A stretch of DNA of 23,533 bases from Ruminococcaceae bacterium UBA5450 (GCA_002424295.1 DIQY01000048.1:367-23899); one strand, 5' to 3'. Counted from the first letter of the stretch, positions 1-7,570 are shown. Made by a program: numbers and translations. The notes: generated by a model from the letters alone, not told the origin.

Positions 1-959
1 GTCCCGGTCTTATCAAAAACAACTGTTTCTGCTTTAGAAAGGGCCTCCAGATAATTTCCACCTTTGACTAGGATTCCACATTTTGAAGCTCCTCCAATTC
101 CTCCAAAGAAGCTCAGAGGAATCGAAATCACTAATGCGCAGGGACAAGAAACCACCAAAAAAGTCAGTGCACGTTCTAGCCAGACAAGCCACTGCCCACC
201 CGTAATCAGCGGAGGCAAAAGGAAGAGCGCCAGTGCCGAAAAAACGACCGCCGGTGTATAGTAATGAGAAAATTTTGTAATAAAATTCTCGGCAGGTGCT
301 TTTTTGCTGCTGGAATTTTCGACAAGATCGAGGATCTTTGTCACGGTAGATTCCGAAAACACTTTCGTAACCTGTACCCGCAGAAGGCCGCTTTGATTAA
401 TGCACCCACTAATAATCACATCCCCGACTTTAACAGTCCTTGGAACTGATTCTCCGGTAAGTGCCTTCGTATCAAGCGATGAATTTCCTTCTAAAACAAT
501 CCCATCCAGAGGGACCCTCTCACCAGCTTTAATTAAAATGACATCACCGACAGCCACTTCTTCCGGACTAACCGAAGTAACAGCTCCGTCTTTTTCCAGA
601 TTTGCCGAATCCGGTCGGATATCCATAAGAGATGAAATCGAGCGGCGGGATCGATCCACTGCAAAATCTTCAAAGAATTCGCCGACTTGAAAGAAAAGCA
701 TAACCTCTACGGCTTCATCATATTTCCCGATTCCTAATGCACCAACGGTCGCAAGTGCCATTAGGAAATTTTCATCAAACACTTTTCCATGAATTAAATT
801 TTTGATTGCTTCCCATAAAATATCCCACCCAATGACAAGATAAGGAATCAAACAAAAAATAAATTTCCCACCTTCATCTAATGGCAGAAAAAAAGAGGCT
901 GCAAATAAAGCGCCGCTAACGATAATTCTAATTAATTGTTTCTTTTGTTCTCTCTCCAT
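1..959 (-). CDS. P1B-type heavy-metal-translocating ATPase (Cd/Zn/Pb type), 3' part missing
   Basis: This is the N-terminal 319 residues of a heavy-metal efflux ATPase; the rest lies beyond the left edge. Visible in order: hydrophobic helices from about residue 8, the actuator-domain TGES motif (T168-S171), the ion-binding SCPCAL motif in a membrane helix (Cys272 and Cys274) and the phosphorylation motif DKTG beginning at Asp316, where the window cuts it. CPC plus DKTG is diagnostic of P1B ATPases that export soft metals from the cytoplasm. No N-terminal HMA (CxxC) metal-binding domain precedes the first helix, so this is a short-N-terminus form. It lies 66 bases downstream of an ArsR/SmtB repressor on the same strand, implying a metal-induced operon. 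The ATG at 959 has only a weak ribosome-binding site (GCGGATG), so it may depend on readthrough or coupling from the repressor gene. Cd/Zn/Pb specificity is inferred from the partner repressor. Cobalt or copper export is less likely. Confidence 0.93.
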   Translation of the reverse strand, partial: MEREQKKQLIRIIVSGALFAASFFLPLDEGGKFIFCLIPYLVIGWDILWEAIKNLIHGKVFDENFLMALATVGALGIGKYDEAVEVMLFFQVGEFFEDFAVDRSRRSISSLMDIRPDSANLEKDGAVTSVSPEEVAVGDVILIKAGERVPLDGIVLEGNSSLDTKALTGESVPRTVKVGDVIISGCINQSGLLRVQVTKVFSESTVTKILDLVENSSSKKAPAENFITKFSHYYTPAVVFSALALFLLPPLITGGQWLVWLERALTFLVVSCPCALVISIPLSFFGGIGGASKCGILVKGGNYLEALSKAETVVFDKTG

Positions 960-1025
960 AAAATCATCCGCTTTCGTTAGATTTTGAATTTGGATTTTAA
1001 GTATTACTGATCGCTTAGAAACTCT

Positions 1026-1397
1026 TTATTCGGATACATGCTCCATGCCCTGATCAAGGATCGTACGGACATGTGAATCTGCCAGAGCATAAAATACAGT
1101 TTTCCCCTCTCTACGGGAAGAAACTAATTTGCTCTGTTTTAATGCACGAAGCTGATGGGAAATTGCAGACTGGGTCATCTGGAGAAGCTGTGCAATATCG
1201 CAAACACACATTTCTGACTCAAACAGCACATACAAAATTTTGATGCGCGTGGAATCCCCAAATATTTTAAATAATTCTGAAAGATTATAAAGGGTATCCT
1301 CATCCGGCATTACCCGATTTACTCTGTCAACAATATCCTGATGTACATGAATAAATTCGCAACATTCTGCTTCTTGATTCTTTTTCAAATCTTTCAC
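1026..1397 (-). CDS. ArsR/SmtB-family metal-sensing repressor (CadC/SmtB type)
   Basis: A 123-residue winged-helix repressor of ArsR/SmtB family length. The helix-turn-helix lies around residues 64-90 (SAISHQLRALKQSKLV). Three sets of potential metal ligands are visible: Cys12-Cys13 with nearby histidines in the N-terminal arm, Cys64-Val-Cys66 in the alpha-3 region (CVCD, as in CadC/ArsR), and D107-x-H109-x10-H120-x2-E123 in the last helix, which is the zinc-type alpha-5 signature. Apo-repressors of this family block their own operon, and metal binding releases DNA. It directly precedes the P1B ATPase, which fits autoregulated metal efflux. The start is GTG at 1397: the same frame has a stop three codons upstream, and the overlapping ATG runs straight into TGA. 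Metal identity (Zn, Cd, Pb) cannot be fixed from sequence. Confidence 0.93.
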   Translation of the reverse strand: MKDLKKNQEAECCEFIHVHQDIVDRVNRVMPDEDTLYNLSELFKIFGDSTRIKILYVLFESEMCVCDIAQLLQMTQSAISHQLRALKQSKLVSSRREGKTVFYALADSHVRTILDQGMEHVSE

Positions 1398-1410
1398 ATT
1401 CTTTCATATG

Positions 1411-1436
1411 ATATAATGTTCATATATTCATTATAT
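1411..1436. promoter_or_regulatory. Candidate ArsR/SmtB operator (inverted repeat)
   Basis: ATATAATG (1411-1418) and CATTATAT (1429-1436) form a perfect 8-bp inverted repeat with a 10-base AT-rich centre. It overlaps the -10 element of the repressor gene. AT-rich dyads containing TGAA/TTCA, as in the centre here, are typical of SmtB/CadC/CzrA operators. Assignment rests on position and symmetry. Confidence 0.65.
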
Positions 1437-1457
1437 GCAAACTCTTTAAAAAGTCAA
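1430..1457 (-). promoter_or_regulatory. Promoter of the metal-efflux operon
   Basis: On the minus strand, TTGACT (1457-1452) is followed by a 16-base spacer and a perfect TATAAT (1435-1430). This is a good vegetative sigma promoter about 35 bases upstream of the repressor GTG. The inverted repeat at 1411-1436 overlaps the -10 and the likely start site, as expected for repression by promoter occlusion. Confidence 0.8.
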
Positions 1458-1470
1458 CAAAAGCGATAAA

Positions 1471-1502
1471 AAAATCCCATGCTAAAATCAGCATGGGATT
1501 TT
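1471..1502. terminator. Rho-independent terminator, probably bidirectional
   Basis: AATCCCATGCT (1473-1483) pairs perfectly with AGCATGGGATT (1490-1500) around a 6-base loop, with A-rich sequence on the left and T-rich on the right. It follows the nitroreductase gene on the minus strand. It also insulates that gene from the metal operon promoter immediately to its left. Confidence 0.85.
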
Positions 1503-1533
1503 CTAAAAAGGTAATAGCCTTAACCTATTCTTA

Positions 1534-2073
1534 TCATTCGATGAACCGAGCAATCTCTTCCATTGGTTTTCGAATTTTGCGTGGCATTTTTTGTTCCTTT
1601 GGGTAACCAAGGGCTACCATCATACGCAGCTTCTGCCCTTTGGGGATACTCAGCAACTCTTTTACCTTGTCCTCATCAAAGACACCGATAATACAGCTAC
1701 CCAAGCCTTGATTGGCAGCCTCCAGCGTTAAATATGCGGTAGAGATTCCCAAATCTCCGTGCGCATAAACATGGTTTCCAAACATCTCTTGAATTTTTGG
1801 GAGCAAGCGAGGCTCCTCCTCTTCACAAACGGTAATCAATACCGGAGCATGTTCTGTAAAGTGATTGACTCCGCAAAGCTGGGTCAACTTTGAAAGTTTT
1901 TGCAGCATTTCCGGATTTGTAACAACCACAAATCTCCATGGCTGACTATTGCAGCCCGAAGGTGCCATTCTGGCAGCTTCCAGACATTTTAATATTTTTT
2001 CTTTTTCTACCGTCTTTTCTTCATAGGTTCTGCAGCTATGCCGCTTAGAAGCTAACTGATAAAAATCTGTCAT
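1534..2073 (-). CDS. Nitroreductase-family flavoprotein
   Basis: A 179-residue FMN-dependent nitroreductase-fold protein. The family N-terminal pattern is visible (RHSCRTYEEKTV, then APSGCNSQPWRFVVV at about 37-51, which helps bind FMN). The C-terminal part includes the GDLGISTAYLTLEAANQGLGS helix and an IPKGQKLRMMVALGYP strand. Members use NAD(P)H to reduce nitro compounds, quinones or flavins; the physiological substrate cannot be told from sequence. The length suits the short, ferredoxin-less clostridial subgroup. The start ATG follows a near-perfect AGGAGG site at 2078-2083, and a TATAAT (minus strand, 2106-2101) lies just upstream, with a poor -35. It appears to be monocistronic, ending at the 1471-1502 hairpin. 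Confidence 0.9.
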   Translation of the reverse strand: MTDFYQLASKRHSCRTYEEKTVEKEKILKCLEAARMAPSGCNSQPWRFVVVTNPEMLQKLSKLTQLCGVNHFTEHAPVLITVCEEEEPRLLPKIQEMFGNHVYAHGDLGISTAYLTLEAANQGLGSCIIGVFDEDKVKELLSIPKGQKLRMMVALGYPKEQKMPRKIRKPMEEIARFIE

Positions 2074-2180
2074 ATTTGCCTCCTAAATAACATTTAATTT
2101 ATTATATCATAGGAGAATTCATCTGTGCTACCATTTGAGAAATTAATTATTTAGTCTTTCAAATGCTTTCATGTTTCGGA

Positions 2181-2209
2181 TTGTTCCTTATCTTCCAGCA
2201 TGATAAAAT
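2181..2209 (+). promoter_or_regulatory. Candidate promoter for the carbonic anhydrase-like/DUF1445 pair
   Basis: TTGTTC (2181-2186), a 17-base spacer and TAAAAT (2204-2209) lie about 35 bases before the ATG at 2244. The spacing is ideal but the -35 is imperfect. Confidence 0.5.
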
Positions 2210-2243
2210 AGATCTGAAAAATAGAAAAGAGGATAAAAATAAA

Positions 2244-2738
2244 ATGTCCGAGTTTTTTTATATTGCACCTGGCGCACATATAATCGGAGACGTTACGCTT
2301 GGTAAAAACACCTCCGTTTGGTATAACTCTGTTTTGCGCGGAGATAAATCCTACATTCGAATCGGTGAAAATGTAAATATTCAGGATGCAAGTGTTCTTC
2401 ATGTTGATGCGGATTACCCAATTCATCTTGCCGATGGTGTCAGCATTGGTCACGGTGCTATGCTGCATGGTTGTTCTGTTGGAGAAAACAGTCTGATCGG
2501 GATCGGCGCCATCCTCCTCAACGGCGCTAAGATCGGGTGTGATTCGATTGTCGCCGCTGGAGCGCTTGTTACGATGCATAAGACTTTTCCGGACGGCATG
2601 CTGATTTTAGGCTCTCCTGCCCGTGCTGTCCGTCCATTGACTCCGCAAGAAATTGAATCCAACCGCAAAAATGCCAAAGTCTATCTGGATCTTTCCAAAA
2701 AAGAGCTTTCTCCTGCTGCATGTTCGCCGTTAAAATAA
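2244..2738 (+). CDS. Gamma-carbonic-anhydrase-like hexapeptide-repeat protein (YrdA/PaaY type)
   Basis: A 164-residue left-handed beta-helix protein. Hexapeptide-repeat turns run from about residue 10 to 125 (for example GDVTLGKNTSVWYNSVLRGD and IGIGAILLNGAKIG). The three zinc-ligand histidines of the gamma class are in place: His53 (ASVLHVD), His70 (SIGHG) and His75 (MLHGC). The family hallmark RGD (32-34) and the GSPAR turn near 123-127 are present. Many such bacterial proteins have weak or no demonstrated carbonic anhydrase activity, so bicarbonate/CO2 chemistry is possible but unproven. I start at ATG 2244, preceded by AGAGGA, because sequence further upstream in this frame does not resemble the family. 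It sits 28 bases before a DUF1445 gene on the same strand, probably in one transcript. Confidence 0.88.
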   Translation: MSEFFYIAPGAHIIGDVTLGKNTSVWYNSVLRGDKSYIRIGENVNIQDASVLHVDADYPIHLADGVSIGHGAMLHGCSVGENSLIGIGAILLNGAKIGCDSIVAAGALVTMHKTFPDGMLILGSPARAVRPLTPQEIESNRKNAKVYLDLSKKELSPAACSPLK

Positions 2739-2766
2739 GACGGCTGATTATAAAGGAGGTTTTTTT

Positions 2767-3552
2767 ATGGACTTTTATCATCAGGATCCAAAAACGGTTC
2801 GCCAAATGATTCGCGAAGGAAAGATTACTTCTCCCACTTCCGGCATGTGTGCCGGATATGCCCAAGGAAATCTGGTTGTTCTCCCAAAAGAATATGCTTA
2901 TGATTTCTTGCTCTTTACACAGCGAAATCCGAAGCCTTGTCCTGTGCTGGAAGTTAGTGACGTTGGTTCCAGAGAATTTCCGCTGACTGCAAAAGGCAGC
3001 GATATTACTCGGGATATTCCCCGCTACCGCATTTATGAACACGGGCAACTAACGGGTGAATATACGGATGTCTCTAAATTTTGGCGAGAGGATCTTGTAA
3101 GCTTTCTTCTGGGCTGCAGCTTCAGTTTTGAAGCGCCGATGATTGAAGAAGGGATTGAAGTCCGCCATATCACGCTCGGCTGCAATGTTCCCATGTTCAT
3201 TACGAACATTCAATGCAAACCGGCCGGTGTTTTCCATGGCCCGATGGTTGTCAGCATGCGGCCAATTCCATATGAAAAGGTAGTCAAAGCCGTTACAGTA
3301 ACGGAACGCTTACCACAGGTACATGGAACCCCGATTCATATCGGAGACCCTGCTCATATCGGAATTAAAGATCTGCAAAAGCCGGATTTTGGAGACCCTG
3401 TCCCGATTCATGACGGAGAAGTTCCTGTTTTCTGGGCCTGCGGCGTCACCCCACAGGCAGTTGCCATGCAGGTAAAGCCTAGTTTTCTGATTACTCATTC
3501 CCCCGGACATATGTTTATTACCGATGTGAAAAACTCTCAGCTTGGCGGCTAA
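2767..3552 (+). CDS. DUF1445 / YcsI-type putative hydro-lyase (D-glutamate cyclase-related)
   Basis: A 261-residue protein of the UPF0317/DUF1445 family, full length for bacterial members. Family features are visible: the N-terminal RQMIREGKITSPTSGMCAGYAQGN, the central TLGCNVPMFITNI (about 137-149), and the C-terminal FWACGVTPQAVA (about 222-233) with SHSPGHM-like ITHSPGHMFITD. The function of stand-alone DUF1445 proteins is not established. The same domain occurs in the mitochondrial D-glutamate cyclase that forms 5-oxo-D-proline. In Bacillus subtilis ycsI lies inside the 5-oxoprolinase gene cluster. Here it converges on the pxp operon, which supports a role in 5-oxoproline or D-glutamate metabolism (inference). 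A strong AAAGGAGG at 2753-2760 fixes the start. Confidence 0.87.
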   Translation: MDFYHQDPKTVRQMIREGKITSPTSGMCAGYAQGNLVVLPKEYAYDFLLFTQRNPKPCPVLEVSDVGSREFPLTAKGSDITRDIPRYRIYEHGQLTGEYTDVSKFWREDLVSFLLGCSFSFEAPMIEEGIEVRHITLGCNVPMFITNIQCKPAGVFHGPMVVSMRPIPYEKVVKAVTVTERLPQVHGTPIHIGDPAHIGIKDLQKPDFGDPVPIHDGEVPVFWACGVTPQAVAMQVKPSFLITHSPGHMFITDVKNSQLGG

Positions 3553-3570
3553 TTAGTTTTCTTGAAATAA

Positions 3571-3614
3571 AAAAATCCCTGTGCAGTTCATTTAAAAACC
3601 GCACAGGGATTTTT
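3571..3614. terminator. Bidirectional terminator between converging operons
   Basis: AAAAATCCCTGTGC (3571-3584) pairs with GCACAGGGATTTTT (3601-3614), leaving a 16-base loop that can pair further. A tracts on one side and T tracts on the other let it act for both the DUF1445 gene (plus) and pxpC (minus). Confidence 0.92.
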
Positions 3615-3629
3615 TATAGCTTTAAAAAA

Positions 3630-4592
3630 TCAGCCTGGAAGACTTAGCATACAGGTTTTAAAAATCTTGATCTTATCTGCATACTCTCTGAGTGCCTGTT
3701 GTGCTGCTTCAACCGTTACTTTTTGGAACCGAATAAAGCTTCCCGGCCGCATCTGCCCGACTAGGGGAAGATCCGCCGTAATCACCGTAGCAATTTTAGT
3801 ATAGCCGCCGGTAGTCTGACGGTCTGCCATCAAAATAATCGGCTTGCCGTTTCCGGGAACCTGCACCGCACCAATCACAATCCCGTCGGAAATGATATCT
3901 CCGCCTTTTTTGTGCTCGATCACAGCGCCATCCAATCGATAACCCATCCGGTCAGAATCACTGGTAACCTTATAAGGCGTTCCAAAGAAAGTATTGATTC
4001 CGGCTTTTGTAAAGCAGTCGTCCTGCGGTCCAAGCACCGCGCGCAGCGTTACTTCAGGATAATAGGAAGGAATCATGCGCGGAGAAGCTTCTTTCAGCAC
4101 TATTTTTGAAAGAGCTTCCTCCGAAGCACTCAGCTGCAGTTCATCTCCGGTTTTGAGATTGCGTCCTTCAAAGCCGCCGACCTTTGCCTTCATATAAGTC
4201 GACTTGCTTCCCATGACCTCCGGAACATCAATCCCACCTGCAAATGCAATGTAAAGTCTCGTGCCGGAAGTCGTCATGCTGAACGAAACCGTATCGCCAG
4301 CTTTTACGCGAATTGCTCTCCAGATAAAAGAAGGCTGTCCATTCACTTTCACTTGTGCAGTTGCTCCGGTCACCGCAAAAACTGCGTCTCCGGTAAATTC
4401 CATTGTCGGCCCAAGAAGGGTACATTCTAAGACCCCTTCCGTTTCCGGATTTCCAACCAAAAGATTGGCTGCACGAAAGGAATAATCATCCATCACGCCG
4501 GAAACAGACATTCCCGACTGCTGATATTCAATTCGGCCCTTATCCTGAATCGTTGTTAGAGGCCCCGCCATTTTAATTTTCACACTGCTCAT
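3630..4592 (-). CDS. pxpC: 5-oxoprolinase subunit C (KipA/biotin-dependent carboxyltransferase fold)
   Basis: A 320-residue subunit of the ATP-dependent prokaryotic 5-oxoprolinase PxpABC, which opens 5-oxoproline to L-glutamate in the cytoplasm. Family motifs are clear: TTIQDKGR (13-20), GMSVSGVMD (27-35), AANLLVGNPE (41-50), DSDRMGYRL (about 213-221) and the C-terminal ISDGIVIGAVQVPGNGKPI followed by MADRQTTGGYTKIA. The domain is homologous to the C-terminal half of urea amidolyase carboxyltransferases but acts without biotin here. Its ATG overlaps the pxpB stop by four bases (ATGA), implying translational coupling and a 1:1 complex. It is the last gene of the operon, and its stop is followed by the shared terminator. 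Confidence 0.95.
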   Translation of the reverse strand: MSSVKIKMAGPLTTIQDKGRIEYQQSGMSVSGVMDDYSFRAANLLVGNPETEGVLECTLLGPTMEFTGDAVFAVTGATAQVKVNGQPSFIWRAIRVKAGDTVSFSMTTSGTRLYIAFAGGIDVPEVMGSKSTYMKAKVGGFEGRNLKTGDELQLSASEEALSKIVLKEASPRMIPSYYPEVTLRAVLGPQDDCFTKAGINTFFGTPYKVTSDSDRMGYRLDGAVIEHKKGGDIISDGIVIGAVQVPGNGKPIILMADRQTTGGYTKIATVITADLPLVGQMRPGSFIRFQKVTVEAAQQALREYADKIKIFKTCMLSLPG

Positions 4593-5332
4593 TTTACGGC
4601 ACCTCCTTCCTTCGGAAAATAGCGATACTCATAGGTTCCATTCTTCACAGCCTCTTCAATCGACTGATATTTTTTCTGATCGATTGGGACAAACCGAATA
4701 TAATCACCCGCATGATGTAAAATTGGCGGTTTGCGCTGTGGGTCATAGAGCAAAATCGGCGTTTTCCCGATCAGCTGCCAGCCCCCAGGGCTATCAATCG
4801 AATAAATTCCGGTCTGAGAACCTGCAATGCCGACGGACCCTCCTGGAATCTTTGTCCGCGGTGTTTTAAGACGAGGAGTCGCAATTTTTTCGTCCATCCC
4901 TCCAAGATAAGAAAATCCGGGAGTAAAGCCCAACATATAGACCAGGTAATCCCTTCCGGAATGAATTTTTATGACCTCTTCTTCTGTAAGGCCGCTATGT
5001 TCACACACAGATCCGAGATCCGGACCGAGTTCTCCGCCATAAAGCGTTGGTATTTCCAAAATATTCGGACTTGGGAGATCCATGTTTTTAAGATTGTCTT
5101 CCAATCCTTGTAAAGTTTCTAAAATTTCCTCATAAGAGCACTGCAGCGGATCATACTGCACCAACAGAGACCGATAAGTCGGATTCATTGCCTTAATAAA
5201 CGGGAACTTCTTTTGCTCGATTGCCAAATACATTCCGCGTACTTTCGCACTGATTTCTTCAGAAATTTCATTTCCGAATTCGACGACAATACTGGAATCC
5301 CCTGCAATCAAATAACGCGCTTTTTCATTCAT
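4589..5332 (-). CDS. pxpB: 5-oxoprolinase subunit B (KipI-like)
   Basis: A 247-residue PxpB/KipI protein with the usual two-part layout: an N-terminal ferredoxin-like half to about residue 85, then a cyclophilin-like half. Signature stretches are IPTLYGGELGPDL (about 93-105), YLVYMLGFTPGFSYLGGMD, PRTKIPGGSVGIAG and the terminal SPGGWQLIGKTP. It partners PxpC to form the ATP-using part of 5-oxoprolinase. In B. subtilis the homologue KipI was first described as an inhibitor of the sporulation kinase KinA; the metabolic role is better supported here by the complete pxpABC set. It lies 21 bases after the transporter gene and overlaps pxpC by 4 bases. AGGAGAGGAGA lies upstream of the chosen ATG. 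Confidence 0.95.
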   Translation of the reverse strand: MNEKARYLIAGDSSIVVEFGNEISEEISAKVRGMYLAIEQKKFPFIKAMNPTYRSLLVQYDPLQCSYEEILETLQGLEDNLKNMDLPSPNILEIPTLYGGELGPDLGSVCEHSGLTEEEVIKIHSGRDYLVYMLGFTPGFSYLGGMDEKIATPRLKTPRTKIPGGSVGIAGSQTGIYSIDSPGGWQLIGKTPILLYDPQRKPPILHHAGDYIRFVPIDQKKYQSIEEAVKNGTYEYRYFPKEGGAVK

Positions 5333-5353
5333 GATTTTTTATTTTCTCCTCTC

Positions 5354-6547
5354 CTATGCAAAGAGCTTACCCAGAGAAGTTATTCCCAGATAAGCGGAAA
5401 GAATCACAACAACAATACCAAGAACCAAAAGGACTTTCGGATGATGATAGCTTTCTCCCATAATTTCCGGTTTCTGCGAAGCGACCAGACAAATTCCCAA
5501 AGTCAACGGAAGGATCAATCCATTAAGTGCGCCCGCCAAAACCAGAAGTTGTGCCGGCTGGCCAATCACCTCCATTACAAGAGTGGAGAGTACAATAAAT
5601 CCGACTATAAACCATTTCTCGTGTTTTGCAACTGTTTTGCTCAGTGTTTTCAGAAAAGAAACGGAAGTATAGGCTGCACCCACAACAGCAGTAATTGACG
5701 CAGAAATCAGAACCAGTCCAAAGAAGCGATAACCAAGTTCCCCGGCGCCCTGCTTAAATGCATCTGCAGCAGGATTAGAAGGATCCAATGAAACCCCTTT
5801 TACTACTACGCCAAAAATTGCTAGGAACAGAAGAATACGAACAAGCGTTGCAACGCAGATTCCCATAACGGAACTCTGTTTTATCTGCCCAAGATGTTCT
5901 TGTTTGGTGATTCCGGCATCAATCAAACGATGCGCACCGGAAAATGTAATATACCCGCCGACTGTCCCACCGAGAAGCGTCAGGATTGCGGGAAATAATG
6001 TGGTGTAGCCAACAGAAGGAACAAAGGTTTCTTTTACGGCCATCCCTACCGGCGGCTGGACAATAAAGATAACGATCAGGATAATAGCAATCATTATGCC
6101 GCCCAGAACTTTGGTAAGCATATCCATGGCTTTTCCAGCATTTTTAAACAGAAAAATTAGAACGCCGAGAGCACAGGTAATGATATAGCCCCATTTTAAA
6201 TCAACACCCAAAAGGGCATTAAAGCCCAGTGCACCGCCCCCGACATTTCCAATATTAAAGACCAGCCCACCAAGAACAATTAGTGCGGCAATTACGTAGC
6301 CCATGCCTGGCAGCACTTTATTGGCAACATCCTGTCCACGCAAACCGGAAACACACAAAACTCTCCAGACATTAAGCTGTACAATAACTGCAAGAATCAT
6401 CGAAATCAAAATGACAAAGCCAAATCCACCATGATAATCATTGACAAATTTTGCTGTCTGCGTTAAAAATCCAGGTCCGCTTGAAGAAATTGCCATAATA
6501 AAAGCTGCACCTAAAAGCACTCCCAAATTTGATTTCTTTTTCTCCAT
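5354..6547 (-). CDS. NRAMP-like membrane transporter of the pxp cluster (YcsG type)
   Basis: A 397-residue integral membrane protein with about 11 hydrophobic segments, related to NRAMP divalent-metal transporters and to B. subtilis YcsG, encoded within the same kind of cluster. The residues that normally bind metal are missing. The first helix has SSGPGFLTQ (22-30) where NRAMP proteins have DPGN, and the sixth helix region (about 184-205, TVGGYITFSGAHR) lacks the MPH motif. Mn/Fe transport is therefore doubtful. Its place between pxpA and pxpB in a tight operon suggests uptake of 5-oxoproline or a related compound (inference). AAGGGGG upstream of the ATG serves as ribosome-binding site; pxpA ends 30 bases before. 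Confidence 0.85.
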   Translation of the reverse strand: MEKKKSNLGVLLGAAFIMAISSSGPGFLTQTAKFVNDYHGGFGFVILISMILAVIVQLNVWRVLCVSGLRGQDVANKVLPGMGYVIAALIVLGGLVFNIGNVGGGALGFNALLGVDLKWGYIITCALGVLIFLFKNAGKAMDMLTKVLGGIMIAIILIVIFIVQPPVGMAVKETFVPSVGYTTLFPAILTLLGGTVGGYITFSGAHRLIDAGITKQEHLGQIKQSSVMGICVATLVRILLFLAIFGVVVKGVSLDPSNPAADAFKQGAGELGYRFFGLVLISASITAVVGAAYTSVSFLKTLSKTVAKHEKWFIVGFIVLSTLVMEVIGQPAQLLVLAGALNGLILPLTLGICLVASQKPEIMGESYHHPKVLLVLGIVVVILSAYLGITSLGKLFA

Positions 6548-6577
6548 CTGGGTTCCCCCTTTCTTATTCCTGAAAAT

Positions 6578-7348
6578 TCAGCGAAGACCTTCGGCTAAAT
6601 TACAGAGTTTGATTCCCTCTTTTTGCAGGCTTTTACGAATATTTTTCACGAATTCCACCGCTTCCGGTGTATCTCCATGAACACAAATCGACTGTGGACA
6701 AAGCTGCACAGTTTCCCCCGTAATCGCGATCACCTGATGCTCCTTGACCATTCCAATAATTCTCTTGATACACTCGTCTACATCATGAATCACTGCTCCC
6801 GGAGTTCCGCGTGGAACAAGGCTGCCATCCGCTTGATAAGCACGGTCTGCAAAGACTTCACTTGCTGCACGCAGCCCAATATCAGAAGCTGCACGAATCA
6901 TCTGACTGCCGGAAAGAGCCATCAGAATCAATTTAGGATCAACTTCATAAATTCCCTCGGCAATTCCACGCGCAAGGTTATAATCTTTTCCCGCCATATT
7001 ATAAAGAGCGCCGTGTGGCTTTACATGCTGCAAATTGACTCCGCTTGCATCACAAAATGCGCGCAGTGCACCAAGCTGATATTTCACATAAGCTTTTGCC
7101 TCAGCAGGAGTAACTGTCATTTTGCGGCGTCCAAATCCCATTAAATCCGGAAAACCTGGATGTGCGCCTACCGCTACCTGATTTTTTTTGCACAATTTTA
7201 CTGTTTCGTCCATTACGCAGGGATCTCCCGCATGAAAGCCACAACCAACGTTTGCAGAAGTAATAAATGGAATGATCTCTTGATCTCTCCCAATTTTGTA
7301 AGCGCCAAAGCTTTCCCCTAAATCACAATTCAAATCGATCCAACTCAT
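6578..7348 (-). CDS. pxpA: 5-oxoprolinase subunit A (LamB/YcsF family)
   Basis: A 256-residue YcsF/LamB-family protein, full length. The family's invariant blocks are all present: DLNCDLGESFG (5-15), ANVGCGFHAGDP (about 31-42), VAVGAHPGFPDLMGFGRR, VKPHGALYN, FADRAYQADGSLVPR and ICVHGDTPEAV. The Asp/His-rich loops presumably form the active site of a TIM-barrel-like fold. PxpA works with PxpB and PxpC to hydrolyse 5-oxoproline using ATP. I start at ATG 7348, preceded by AAAGGAG at a good distance and followed immediately by the conserved N-terminus; an in-frame upstream ATG (7390) adds 14 unlike residues and lies in the promoter region. It is the first gene of the operon pxpA-transporter-pxpB-pxpC. 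Confidence 0.95.
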   Translation of the reverse strand: MSWIDLNCDLGESFGAYKIGRDQEIIPFITSANVGCGFHAGDPCVMDETVKLCKKNQVAVGAHPGFPDLMGFGRRKMTVTPAEAKAYVKYQLGALRAFCDASGVNLQHVKPHGALYNMAGKDYNLARGIAEGIYEVDPKLILMALSGSQMIRAASDIGLRAASEVFADRAYQADGSLVPRGTPGAVIHDVDECIKRIIGMVKEHQVIAITGETVQLCPQSICVHGDTPEAVEFVKNIRKSLQKEGIKLCNLAEGLR

Positions 7349-7387
7349 ATACAACACTCCTTTAAAAAATAAAGTATAATAGGGCCC

Positions 7388-7487
7388 CATAGTCTCTATG
7401 TTACCATAACAACTTATAAAAAATCAAATAATACCTGTCGATTCTTATATAGAACTTACAATGTATTTTTTGGCTAAATTGGCTAAA
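7388..7487 (-). promoter_or_regulatory. Upstream region of the pxp operon with two repeat elements
   Basis: The stretch before pxpA holds a TATACT/TATTAT -10-like sequence (minus strand, 7381-7373) without a convincing -35. Just upstream is the dyad CATAG-TCT-CTATG (7388-7400). Further upstream is a perfect tandem 9-bp repeat TTGGCTAAA (7470-7478 and 7479-7487). Positions suit regulator binding, but no known factor is recognised. Confidence 0.4.
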
Positions 7488-7570
7488 ATCGATATTTTTT
7501 TGTCATTCACCTTTGTTTTGGCACTTTGACTCTTTTTTTAACTGTGAAAAGAAAGCAAAAATTATATAAA

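Noticed and set aside
2169..3048. Minus-strand open frames opposite the gamma-CA-like and DUF1445 genes
   Set aside because: Shadows of two well-recognised plus-strand genes with good ribosome-binding sites.
5213..7144. Plus-strand open frames opposite pxpB, the transporter and pxpA
   Set aside because: They lie entirely opposite confidently identified genes and show no recognisable protein features.
7519..7534. Sigma-54-like promoter (TGGCAC)
   Set aside because: The required GC element at -12 is missing, and it would point away from pxpA toward the terminator of the neighbouring operon.
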